DNA of 21,376 nt from Candidatus Cloacimonadota bacterium (GTDB lineage: Bacteria > Cloacimonadota > Cloacimonadia > Cloacimonadales > TCS61). Where the stretch lies: assembly GCA_029932755.1 (NCBI GenBank), contig JAOZPK010000026.1, positions 1-21,376 of the forward strand, given 5' to 3'. A program made the position numbers and the translations under genes. Positions 1 through 8,239 of this stretch are shown in pieces. Below the pieces are notes generated by a model. The model made no database searches and was not told the DNA's origin. It worked only from the letters and a program-made list of their open reading frames with translations. Each line of letters starts with the position of its first letter. Position 1 is the stretch's first letter.

Positions 1-86
1 GTCTGAAAGAAACCATTGATTATTTAAACGATTTTTCCAGACAGATCAGTGAAGACCCATCATTGCTTATAAGGTCAAAGAATTAG
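1..86 (+). CDS. MlaD/MCE-family lipid transport protein, 3' end only
   Basis: Only the last 27 codons are inside the window, in the frame beginning at base 3 and ending with TAG at 84-86. They read LKETIDYLNDFSRQI followed by SEDPSLLIRSKN. An amphipathic helix followed by a DPS-L-I ending is typical of the C-terminus of MlaD-like MCE proteins, the periplasmic substrate-binding rings of ABC lipid transporters. The stop lies 13 bases before the next start, and the following genes encode an MCE auxiliary lipoprotein, MlaE and MlaF, so the context supports the call. The MCE domain itself is outside the window, so assignment rests on a short tail plus neighbourhood. Confidence 0.6.
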   Translation, partial: LKETIDYLNDFSRQISEDPSLLIRSKN

Positions 87-99
87 GAGAGAATACCTT

Positions 100-2262
100 A
101 TGAAAAAAATAATTATTCTAGGTTTATCAATTATATTTTTATTTGGGTGCATGACAAGAAACATTGTTCCCAGAAACTACTTCATTCTTGAATATTATTC
201 CCATTCCGAGAAAGATGAACTCAGGTTGGATGAACCCTTCGATCAATCTGTTTACATTGAGGATACGAAAGTTCCAAGAACCTATAATAGAAATCAAATC
301 GTGGTTCGCCATTTTGGACCGCGCATCACCTATTCTGATAATAATCTTTGGGGCGTAAAACTTTCAAAGATAATTCCGGATCTGATTAAAAAACGATTTG
401 ACGGCTATAACATGTTCAAGAATATACAAAGAGAATTGTTTACTTCCGATCCTGATTATGTGATCGATACGAAGATAAACAATATTGAAATGTATATTTC
501 GGAAATGTTTTATCAAGCAAGACTGAATATCGATTTTATATATCGAAAAAAAGATACAGAAAAACCATTGATAACTCATTCAGCAAATATAGAGAGAGTA
601 TTATTAAAACAAGATTTTGATACTTTTGCGCAAACAATAAATGATATCATTTTAGATGAGATCGACAAATTTGCAGCAAAAATAAATATTCATAATATTT
701 ATGGGTCACAAGCACTGATTACACAAGATGATATTCCTGTAGAGATTGATCCTGCAATGGTTAAAATACTTGATGCGGAAGAAGATAGTAGCGGAAAAGG
801 ACTTCTTTTGGTGCCGGCAATTACAAGAACAGAGAATGAACCATATTATAAAGTCTATGACAAATATGGATACGAGAGATCTGCCAAAATTGGTGAAGCC
901 TTACCGTTAATGGAAGGCACTTATTCTATCGAATATGGCTCTGGAAATAAAGATCAAAAGATGACCCAAAAGAATATTAAAGTTCATCCTCGTTATAAAA
1001 CAATTGTAGAACCGGATTGGGGATGCCTGATAGTTGAAATTATAGATGAAAATAGAAACTTTGCCAAGGTTATTTACGAGTTATTTGGTTTAGAAGACGG
1101 AGAAAGTTTTGGTAGTGAATTTCCAGCAGAAGTAGAACTTGGTGAACAGGAAAAAGTATGGGTCTTAAAACCGGGACATTATAAAATAACCATAAATAAT
1201 GAACCGTTTAATACTTACACCGATTTCACAACGGTTCTTATAGAAGAAGGCAGTGTTCAAAAACTAACGATTGTTATGGAGACCGATGAAGAAGGAAATC
1301 CAACAAATATGGCGGGAGCAGGGATTTTAGAGGAAAGTTTTTTGGCAGCATCTTTGGAACCTCTTAAATTTTCAAGTGCAATTCATATCAATGGGAATTT
1401 GAATAGTGATAATGAGCTAAATGAAGATAATCCTAAAGTTACAATAACCATGAATTCGCAATTGGAAAATTATCTAATCTATGATAAAGATCCGCTTTAT
1501 TATAATATGAAAAGTCTAATTGATCTGGGTATTTCAAAAACAACAGACACAGATTTTAGGCTTGCCTCAGATGAATTCGCTCTTAAAAATACAGGAATAT
1601 ACTATTTTGTAACAGATCTTGGATTCTATGGAAGATTTGATATTAACTCACATTTCTTTAATGAAACACAATATAGTGCTGATGAATTCTATTATCAAAA
1701 ATTTGATGAAAATAGTATTGTGCTGGGAGATAGTATATATTCTGATAATGTACAAACAAAATCATCTTTTTTCCCAATAGAATTAAAAGAGGGAATTGGT
1801 ATCAATTATAGGATATTGAATCTATCCAGGGCAAATTTGAGTTTTAGAGCCGGATTTGGAATTAGACAATTTTTCAATAAAGATGTTTTTGTTTATAATG
1901 ATGAAAAAATTGATATTTATAATCCAGCTTCTACAAAAACATTTATTGATGCTGCTGGTGTTGAACATAGAAAATACTTTGAATTGGCTTCAACAAACAC
2001 TACAGGGACTGAAGTTTCTCTTGTTGGAAATTTCCAACTACCCTTTAATCTAACCTATTCGATGGATGCAGATTTCTATTTCCCATTTGATGAAAACGAT
2101 GAATATACATTTGAGTGGGAAAATTCCTTTAACCTGAATTTGTTCAAACATATCTCACTCGATTATAAATTTAATTTGAAAAAACGGGGTAAAGATTCTG
2201 GAATTGATTATTTGGTTCAAGAGCACAGTTTGTTCTTAAGAGTAACCTATTTCTTGAGATAA
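100..2262 (+). CDS. PqiC/ABC_trans_aux-like lipoprotein fused to a predicted outer-membrane beta-barrel
   Basis: This 720-residue protein has a lipoprotein signal ending in the lipobox LFGC (Cys17). Residues about 25-200 match the ABC-type transport auxiliary lipoprotein family (PF03886, PqiC/YmbA-like): a Y-x-L opening, then a PRTYNRNQIVVR-type strand, RITYSDNNLWG, and alternating strands and helices. Residues about 205-400 look like one or two Ig-like or carboxypeptidase-regulatory-like beta domains (YKVYDKYGYE; VLKPGHYKITINNEPFNTY). Residues about 425-720 consist of alternating polar/hydrophobic strands rich in aromatics and end in SLFLRVTYFLR, as outer-membrane barrels do. Family members are usually near 200 residues, so about 500 residues are extra. 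It sits between mlaD and mlaE with 13-base and 1-base gaps, implying one operon. The domain join is seen directly; the barrel is predicted by eye, and a role as the outer-membrane end of the MCE route is inferred. Confidence 0.75.
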   Translation: MKKIIILGLSIIFLFGCMTRNIVPRNYFILEYYSHSEKDELRLDEPFDQSVYIEDTKVPRTYNRNQIVVRHFGPRITYSDNNLWGVKLSKIIPDLIKKRFDGYNMFKNIQRELFTSDPDYVIDTKINNIEMYISEMFYQARLNIDFIYRKKDTEKPLITHSANIERVLLKQDFDTFAQTINDIILDEIDKFAAKINIHNIYGSQALITQDDIPVEIDPAMVKILDAEEDSSGKGLLLVPAITRTENEPYYKVYDKYGYERSAKIGEALPLMEGTYSIEYGSGNKDQKMTQKNIKVHPRYKTIVEPDWGCLIVEIIDENRNFAKVIYELFGLEDGESFGSEFPAEVELGEQEKVWVLKPGHYKITINNEPFNTYTDFTTVLIEEGSVQKLTIVMETDEEGNPTNMAGAGILEESFLAASLEPLKFSSAIHINGNLNSDNELNEDNPKVTITMNSQLENYLIYDKDPLYYNMKSLIDLGISKTTDTDFRLASDEFALKNTGIYYFVTDLGFYGRFDINSHFFNETQYSADEFYYQKFDENSIVLGDSIYSDNVQTKSSFFPIELKEGIGINYRILNLSRANLSFRAGFGIRQFFNKDVFVYNDEKIDIYNPASTKTFIDAAGVEHRKYFELASTNTTGTEVSLVGNFQLPFNLTYSMDADFYFPFDENDEYTFEWENSFNLNLFKHISLDYKFNLKKRGKDSGIDYLVQEHSLFLRVTYFLR

Positions 2263-2263
2263 T

Positions 2264-3337
2264 ATGGAACTTAGAGAACAGTCGTTATTCTTTGAAGGAG
2301 AACTCACAAAGCAAACAGTACCCGCTTTGAATAATGAATTTCTAAAACATATCGATCAAATGATTTCCACAATTGACCTGCAACAGGTTTCAAAGATAGA
2401 TAGTGCAGGTATTGCTTTTGTAGATGAGATCCTGTTGCAATTAGAGCTTAACCCTGATGATTCCTTATCTATGAATGAAATGGTGAGAACAGCTTATGAC
2501 ACCTTTACTTCAGCAGAATTAAAATCCATTAGCAAAGAGAAGAAATTAGATTTCTTTACTCAAATTGGATCAAGTTCTGTTAATTTCATTATATCTGTAA
2601 GGGATGGGATATACCTGATCGCAGATATTTCTTACTGGTCATTTGTGGGTATTTTCGATAAAAGAGGACAACGCAAAGGATCAGTAATTCAACAAGCTCT
2701 GTTCATTGGCGTTGATGCCCTTGGAATAATCGCATTGCTCTCAATGATTCTTGGTTTGATCCTGGCTTTGCAATCTGCTGCACAATTACGGCAATTTGGA
2801 GCGAATATATTTGTTGCTGATCTAATGGCAGTATCAATGGTTACGGAAATGGGTCCTATCCTCACAGCAATAATTCTGGCAGGTCGAAGTGGCTCGTCAA
2901 TTGCTTCCGAGATAGCTACCATGCAAGTTACAGAAGAGATCGATGCATTGAAAATGATGGCAATAAATCCAATAAGATATGTTGTCGTTCCCAAATTCCA
3001 TGCCATTACGATCTGTATTCCACTTTTGGTTACAGCCTCAACCCTGATTGGAATATTTGGCGGTCTTATTATAGCTGTAACATATCTTGATCTGAGTGCT
3101 ACCGTTTTTATTGATCGAGTATTTGAAGTTCTTACCTTACGGGATGCTATAATTGGGTTGGGAAAGAGCTACTTTTTTGCGTGGGTTATTGTAATAATTG
3201 GAAGTTACTATGGATTTAATGTGAAAGGTGGCGCAGAAGGTGTTGGAAAAGTTACAACTCAGGCAGTTGTTGCTTCGATCTTCTGGGTGATCATTCTTGA
3301 TGCGATCAATAGCTTGATTTTCTATTTTAATGTATGA
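2264..3337 (+). CDS. mlaE: MlaE-family ABC permease with N-terminal STAS domain
   Basis: The product is a 357-residue inner-membrane permease of an MCE lipid transporter (PF02405). Residues 1-90 form a STAS-like domain with the motif VSKIDSAGIAFVDEI, the role played by the separate MlaB protein in E. coli. The permease follows from about residue 110, with an interface helix, several membrane spans, and the family signature VTEMGPILTAIILAGRSGSS then VTEEIDALKMMAINP near residues 190-235. The STAS-MlaE fusion is a known arrangement, about 100 residues longer than E. coli MlaE. The gene starts one base after the upstream stop, and its own TGA overlaps the mlaF start (ATGA), so translational coupling is likely. 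The ribosome-binding site is weak, in line with coupling. Confidence 0.93.
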   Translation: MELREQSLFFEGELTKQTVPALNNEFLKHIDQMISTIDLQQVSKIDSAGIAFVDEILLQLELNPDDSLSMNEMVRTAYDTFTSAELKSISKEKKLDFFTQIGSSSVNFIISVRDGIYLIADISYWSFVGIFDKRGQRKGSVIQQALFIGVDALGIIALLSMILGLILALQSAAQLRQFGANIFVADLMAVSMVTEMGPILTAIILAGRSGSSIASEIATMQVTEEIDALKMMAINPIRYVVVPKFHAITICIPLLVTASTLIGIFGGLIIAVTYLDLSATVFIDRVFEVLTLRDAIIGLGKSYFFAWVIVIIGSYYGFNVKGGAEGVGKVTTQAVVASIFWVIILDAINSLIFYFNV

Positions 3338-4074
3338 AAAAACCAATAATATCAGTTAGAAATCTAGTTGCAAAATTTGGTGAAAACACCATATTAAAAA
3401 ATATCTCCGTGGATATCTATCCTCAGGAAGTAACTGTAATACTGGGTGGTAGCGGTTGCGGAAAAACAACATTGATCAAGAATATTCTCAAACTTTATCA
3501 GCCATTCTCGGGATCTGTGAAGATCTTTGATAAAGAAGTAACATCAATAGATGAGCAAGAATTTGATGATATCTTGAGTAGAATTGGAATGCTTTTTCAA
3601 AATGGTGCACTTCTTAACTCTCTAAGTATTTTTGATAACGTGGCTATCCCCTTGGAACAGCATACGAAGCTTTCTAAAAATGTGATAGAAAAAATGATAA
3701 AAGTAAAATTGGATCTGGTTAACCTTAGTCATGCAATACATATGATGCCGGCAGAACTTTCGGGTGGGATGAGAAAAAGAGCAGCTCTTGCCAGGGCGAT
3801 TGCACTCGATCCGGATATTCTGATTTGTGATGAGCCCTCTGCAGGTCTTGATCCACTAACAAGTGCATCTCTTGATGAATTGATCCTGAAATTGAAAAAT
3901 CTTCTTAATATGACGATCGTAATTGTGACGCATGAACTTGCCAGTATTCATAGAATTGCTGATAGAATTCTTTTTATTGATAATGGGAGATTGATATTTG
4001 ATGGGACATTAGATGAAGCAAAAAAAACAGATATACCAGAAGTAAAAACATTTTTTGAAGTAGGTACATTTTAA
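3334..4074 (+). CDS. mlaF: MlaF-family ABC transporter ATPase
   Basis: This is the 246-residue cytoplasmic ATPase that powers the MlaE permease. All nucleotide-binding motifs are intact: Walker A at residues 38-46 (GGSGCGKTT), a Q-loop in GMLFQNGALLNSLS, the signature LSGGMRKR at 142-149, Walker B ending in ICDEPSAGLDP with catalytic Glu167, and the H-loop His200 in VTHEL. The GALLNSLSIFDNV segment after the Q-loop and the signature with M-R-K-R are typical of MlaF/Ttg2A rather than other ABC ATPases. The start overlaps the mlaE stop by four bases. The length is normal. Confidence 0.95.
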   Translation: MKKPIISVRNLVAKFGENTILKNISVDIYPQEVTVILGGSGCGKTTLIKNILKLYQPFSGSVKIFDKEVTSIDEQEFDDILSRIGMLFQNGALLNSLSIFDNVAIPLEQHTKLSKNVIEKMIKVKLDLVNLSHAIHMMPAELSGGMRKRAALARAIALDPDILICDEPSAGLDPLTSASLDELILKLKNLLNMTIVIVTHELASIHRIADRILFIDNGRLIFDGTLDEAKKTDIPEVKTFFEVGTF

Positions 4075-4079
4075 TATTT

Positions 4080-4547
4080 ATGGCAGAAAACAGAAAAAAA
4101 TTTCTATTAGATGAAAACTTGGCTAAACTGGCAAAGTGGTTGCGAATGCTGGGCTATGATGTTGCCATTTATAGAAGCATCAACAATGAAAAAAAAATAT
4201 CTCTCTGCAACAAAGAACGCAGAGTGTATCTAACAAGAAGTAATAAAATAGCAAAAAGAAAAGAAATTTTTTCCAGAATGTTGATAAGAACAGAGAAATA
4301 TGATGAACAGTTACTGGAGATGTCGCATTTACTTGAATTTAATAATAAAATGCTATCTTCAAGATGTTTGGTGTGCAACGATAAATTACAGAAGATTCAA
4401 GTAGAAAAAATTAAAGACTTAATTCCGAAATATGTAACAGATAATTTCTCAGATTTTAAAATATGTAGAAAATGTGGAAAGATTTTTTGGAACGGCTCAC
4501 ATTATGCTGCAATGAAAAGCAAACTTAAGAATTTATTGACAACATAA
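4080..4547 (+). CDS. Mut7-C/PIN-like RNase domain protein with C-terminal zinc ribbon
   Basis: The product is a 155-residue protein of the Mut7-C family (PF01927). Residues 8-31 carry the family opening FLLDENLAKLAKWLRMLGYD with Asp11. The C-terminus has the zinc ribbon Cys96-x2-Cys99 and Cys129-x2-Cys132, followed by the family motif FWNGSHY. Members are predicted RNases with a PIN-like fold. Two expected acidic positions appear changed. The usual LTRD motif reads LTRS (Ser54), and Asn35-Asn36 stand where an Asp often precedes the next helix. The protein may therefore be catalytically weak or purely RNA-binding, which is inference. The gene begins 5 bases after mlaF and so probably belongs to the MCE operon, although no functional link is known. 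Confidence 0.85.
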   Translation: MAENRKKFLLDENLAKLAKWLRMLGYDVAIYRSINNEKKISLCNKERRVYLTRSNKIAKRKEIFSRMLIRTEKYDEQLLEMSHLLEFNNKMLSSRCLVCNDKLQKIQVEKIKDLIPKYVTDNFSDFKICRKCGKIFWNGSHYAAMKSKLKNLLTT

Positions 4548-4548
4548 G

Positions 4549-4564
4549 TTCTAAAAATTTAGAA
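4549..4564 (+). terminator. Weak 7-bp hairpin after the MCE operon
   Basis: TTCTAAA and TTTAGAA are perfect inverted arms around two A residues, starting two bases after the stop of the Mut7-C gene. The stem has only one G-C pair and no T-run follows directly, so termination would be weak at best. Confidence 0.25.
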
Positions 4565-4620
4565 ACATTATAAAGAATTTTATTATTATATTTATATATT
4601 TCCAAAAAGAAGGGGGGAAT

Positions 4621-7600
4621 ATGAAAAAATGGATATTCTTTCTGTTTGTCATCATATTTAGTGGTAATATTTTTGCACAGGAAATAGATGCTGCTATATC
4701 AAATGAGGACTCCATTGGTACTCAGATTACTATTCTTGAACGCCCTACAAATCTATCTGCAAAAGCACTGAATGACCATACTATTTCTTTACGCTGGCAA
4801 AGCTCAAAAGATAATATTATTGGATATGTTCTTTTTAGAAAAAGAGGAGATGAAGAATTTATTCAGATAAGTAAATTAGAGATAAATAAAACTTTTTTCA
4901 TTGATGAAAAACTAAAATTTAATGTGAATTATTCATATAAAGTACAATGCTATAATGAAGAAATAAAATCCGATTTTTCTGATGAAGTTACAATATCCAC
5001 TCCATTTCCCGAACCATCAGATCTTAGTGTAAAACCGATTAATGATCAGTCCGTAAGAATAACCTGGCAGGATAACTGCGATTATGAAACCGGATTTGTT
5101 ATTGAGCGAAAATGCATGGATAGCGAGTATGTAGTGAGGGGAAAAACTCTTGCCGATGAAACACTTTATATTGATGAAGGATTGATAGTTGGAGAAAAAT
5201 ATTATTATCAAGTAAAGGCACTATCTGAATTCAACGAATCATTAGCATCTGATAAGATTACAGTTGAAACTAAGTTTCCTGCTCCAGCTAATTTTGTTGT
5301 GAAAGCTCTCGATGACCAGTCTATTCGCCTTACGTGGGAAGACGGTTATGACTATGAAAGTGGTTTTAAAATTGTTAGAAAAACCGGTAATGATGAATTT
5401 AAGGAGATTGCAGCTGTAGATAAGAACTCACGTTATTATGTAGACAATGAATTAGAAGACGGCAAAACATATATTTATGCTATTAAGGCATTTTCAGAGA
5501 TAAATGAATCCAGACCAAGCGCTTCATCTTCTACAGAATTATTATTCCCCTCACCCCAGAAATTATATATTGATGTTTTGGATGATCATTCTGCAAAACT
5601 GTATTGGGAAGATAGATCCACTTTTGCTCATGAATATATTCTTGAGCGCAAGATCAATGAAGGCGACTATAAAGTAATCTGTAAACTGAGTAAAGAAGAG
5701 AGAGATTACATAGATGAAGATATGCAACTGGGTGATGAATACACCTATCGTATCAAAGCACTTTCTAAGGTAAATGAATCAGAATATTCCAACGAAATCG
5801 GTACAAAGACCGGCTTTCCTTGTCCTGAGAACCTTTATGCTGAAAATATTGACGATCAATCACTTAGATTGTATTGGGAAGATAACTGTTCTTTTGAGAC
5901 AGGTTATAGATTAGAAAGAAAGGAGAGCGGAGGTGAATTTTCGGAAATTGCAGATTTGGGACCAAATACAACGTCCTTTTTAGATTCCAAACTTTCTTTT
6001 GGTACAACCTATACATATAGGGTAATTGCTTTTAGCGCAGCATCCGAATCTGCTTACTCCAATATTTTATCAGCAAAAACAATTTTCCCTGAACCCACCT
6101 ACCTTTCGGTGCTTATTTTAGATGACCAATCATTAAAATTATCATGGATGGATAATTGTACATTTGATACTGGATTCAAAATTGAGAGAAAGACGGGAAA
6201 GGAAGATTTTGTTTTGATCAAAGAACTTGCGGCTTCAGCAGATTCCTATCTGGATAAAGGACTCATATATGGTACACAATATATCTACCGGATAGCAACG
6301 GTAACAAAATCCAATTCTTCCAATTATTCAAGTGAGATCATTGCAAAAACTGTTTTCCCCGAGCCATCTTATCTAAGTTCAGAAGTTCTCGATGATAGAA
6401 CTGCATCTCTTTATTGGGAAGATAACTGTGAATTTGAAACAGGATTCAGAATTGAAAGAAAAGTTGAAGCTGAAGAGTATAAATTTTTGGTAAAACTTCC
6501 TGCCAATTCAACCTCCTACACAGATGGAAATTTAAAGTTTGAAAAAACATATTATTATAGAATCCAGGCAATTACCTCAATCAACGGATCCGATTTTTCT
6601 AATGTTGAATACTTGAATACGATATTCCCCCATCCTACAAATTTGAATGTAGAGGTAGTCTCTGCCGGAAAAATTAAATTGAATTGGAAGGATAATTGTT
6701 ATTTTGAGAATGGTTACAAGATTGAAAGAAGCCAAAATGGCTCTGACTATAGAATGATAAAAGAGGTAAATCCAAATATACAAGAATATATCGACAAAGA
6801 TCTGGAATATAATACAGAATATTCATATCGTGTTCATGCATTTACGGACATGAATATCTCTCACTATACAAATACAGTTTCGGAATATTACGGACTACTT
6901 GTTCCTGGAAATTTTAAAATTTCGGTTGTAGCAGGTCGACAAGTTAAACTTACCTGGGAAGATAATAGTAGTATTGAAGAAGGCTTTAAAATTCAGAGAA
7001 GAGATGAAGGTCAAGAATTTAAAACAATTGCATCTCTGCCTGCAAATTCAGAATCATATTTTGATACTAATACAGAGATTCACAAAAAGTACTATTATCG
7101 AATTTACAGTTTTATCAAAAGAAATAATTCACCGGAATCAAAAAATTATTCTGCAATATGCCATTTTGGTTTCCGACGTGTTCCCGAAGATCATCCAACA
7201 ATTCAAGCAGCAATTAATATTGCTGTCTCGGGAGATATTGTGATTGTCCAACCCGGCACCTATAAAGAGAATATTAATTTTGAAGGTAAGAACATAACAG
7301 TCTGTTCTGAATTTATAAATACCCAGGAGAGTAGATACATAATTTCTACCATAATAGATGGAAAGAGCTCGGACAGCGTTGTTAACTTTGAAAGCGAAGA
7401 GACCGAGAAAGCAAAACTCATCGGTTTCACGATTCAAAATGGAACCGGAAATGGACATCGTGGCGGCGGGATTTTTATCTATAATTCAAGCCCAACAATT
7501 AGCGATATGATCATAAAAGATAACAATGCAGAGAAGTTTGGTGGTGGACTCTATCTCTATAATTCCAATTCTTTAATTGAGAATGTGAAGATCATAAATA

Positions 7601-8211
7601 ATTCTTCTCTGGGAACAAAGCATGGTTATGGGGGTGGAATTTATTTAAGTAATTCCAATCCGATTTTAAATAAATTGGAAATTATAGATAATCGAGCCAA
7701 TGAATTTGGCGGTGGGATCTATATATACAATTCAAATCCGGAACTTACTAAATGTATTATTGCCGGAAATGAGGCTGTTGGAACTGAATATGGTTATGGC
7801 GGTGGGATATATACTCAGTATTCGACTTCTTGTTGGTATAATCTTACAATTGCCGATAATTCTGCAAAATTCGGTGGAGCAATCTACTGCAATAGTTTTT
7901 CAAATCCAAAAATATTCAATTCAATTTTATGGAATAACTCTCCCCAGGAAGTCTGTTTCCATAGATTTGGTGACATCAAAGTGACTTTAAGTTATTCTAA
8001 TATTATGAATGGTGAAGATGGATTTAAAACAAATAATAATGGTTCACTTTTCTTTAAAACGGGAGTAATCAATTCCGATCCCAAATTTAAAGATGCAGCC
8101 AATAGAAATTATGAACTTTTAAAAGAATCTCCATGTATTGATACTGGTGATCCTGCAGAAGAATTTAAAGATGCAGATGGATCCAGGAATAATATGGGAG
8201 CTGAAATTTAA
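4621..8211 (+). CDS. Secreted protein with nine FnIII repeats and a C-terminal beta-helix
   Basis: This 1196-residue exported protein follows a strong AAGGGGGG-type ribosome-binding site. A Sec signal peptide covers residues 1-19, with predicted cleavage in IFA-QE. Nine fibronectin type III units begin at residues 40, 130, 220, 310, 400, 490, 580, 670 and 760. Each is exactly 90 residues, with the core pattern LDDQS-x-x-L-x-WEDNC then GF-x-IERK and a closing YRI-x-A strand. From about residue 850 a right-handed parallel beta-helix begins (VPEDHPTIQAAINIAVSGD), with repeated GGGIYLSNSNP-type coils. It ends in SPCIDTGDP and DGSRNNMGAEI. Such ends are common in secreted beta-helix proteins of FCB-group bacteria. 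No sorting tail or anchor is seen. Role unknown; adhesion or surface binding is plausible. It is probably co-transcribed with the OmpA-like gene 28 bases downstream. Confidence 0.85.
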   Translation: MKKWIFFLFVIIFSGNIFAQEIDAAISNEDSIGTQITILERPTNLSAKALNDHTISLRWQSSKDNIIGYVLFRKRGDEEFIQISKLEINKTFFIDEKLKFNVNYSYKVQCYNEEIKSDFSDEVTISTPFPEPSDLSVKPINDQSVRITWQDNCDYETGFVIERKCMDSEYVVRGKTLADETLYIDEGLIVGEKYYYQVKALSEFNESLASDKITVETKFPAPANFVVKALDDQSIRLTWEDGYDYESGFKIVRKTGNDEFKEIAAVDKNSRYYVDNELEDGKTYIYAIKAFSEINESRPSASSSTELLFPSPQKLYIDVLDDHSAKLYWEDRSTFAHEYILERKINEGDYKVICKLSKEERDYIDEDMQLGDEYTYRIKALSKVNESEYSNEIGTKTGFPCPENLYAENIDDQSLRLYWEDNCSFETGYRLERKESGGEFSEIADLGPNTTSFLDSKLSFGTTYTYRVIAFSAASESAYSNILSAKTIFPEPTYLSVLILDDQSLKLSWMDNCTFDTGFKIERKTGKEDFVLIKELAASADSYLDKGLIYGTQYIYRIATVTKSNSSNYSSEIIAKTVFPEPSYLSSEVLDDRTASLYWEDNCEFETGFRIERKVEAEEYKFLVKLPANSTSYTDGNLKFEKTYYYRIQAITSINGSDFSNVEYLNTIFPHPTNLNVEVVSAGKIKLNWKDNCYFENGYKIERSQNGSDYRMIKEVNPNIQEYIDKDLEYNTEYSYRVHAFTDMNISHYTNTVSEYYGLLVPGNFKISVVAGRQVKLTWEDNSSIEEGFKIQRRDEGQEFKTIASLPANSESYFDTNTEIHKKYYYRIYSFIKRNNSPESKNYSAICHFGFRRVPEDHPTIQAAINIAVSGDIVIVQPGTYKENINFEGKNITVCSEFINTQESRYIISTIIDGKSSDSVVNFESEETEKAKLIGFTIQNGTGNGHRGGGIFIYNSSPTISDMIIKDNNAEKFGGGLYLYNSNSLIENVKIINNSSLGTKHGYGGGIYLSNSNPILNKLEIIDNRANEFGGGIYIYNSNPELTKCIIAGNEAVGTEYGYGGGIYTQYSTSCWYNLTIADNSAKFGGAIYCNSFSNPKIFNSILWNNSPQEVCFHRFGDIKVTLSYSNIMNGEDGFKTNNNGSLFFKTGVINSDPKFKDAANRNYELLKESPCIDTGDPAEEFKDADGSRNNMGAEI
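4738..7167. repeat. Nine tandem 270-bp units encoding FnIII domains
   Basis: Unit starts, taken at the (P/E)-x-P-x-x-L motif, lie at 4738, 5008, 5278, 5548, 5818, 6088, 6358, 6628 and 6898, exactly 270 bases apart each time. Protein similarity between units is clear, especially units 2 to 8, but the DNA has diverged, so this is an old array. There is no insertion or deletion across nine units. Units 2, 5, 6, 7 and 8 keep a single Cys in the W-x-DNC motif. Confidence 0.85.
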
Positions 8212-8225
8212 TAAATATATAATTC

Positions 8226-8233
8226 AGGAGGAG
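8226..8233 (+). promoter_or_regulatory. Ribosome-binding site that fixes the OmpA-like start
   Basis: AGGAGGAG lies 6 bases before the ATG at 8240 and directly precedes a signal peptide (MTKRTKILLIII). The reading frame is open back to 8138, but that part overlaps the upstream gene and lacks such a site. Confidence 0.8.
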
Positions 8234-8239
8234 TTATAC

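Noticed and set aside
8138..8239. Longer upstream start for the OmpA-like gene
   Set aside because: It overlaps the end of the beta-helix gene, lacks a ribosome-binding site and would hide the clear signal peptide that begins at 8240.
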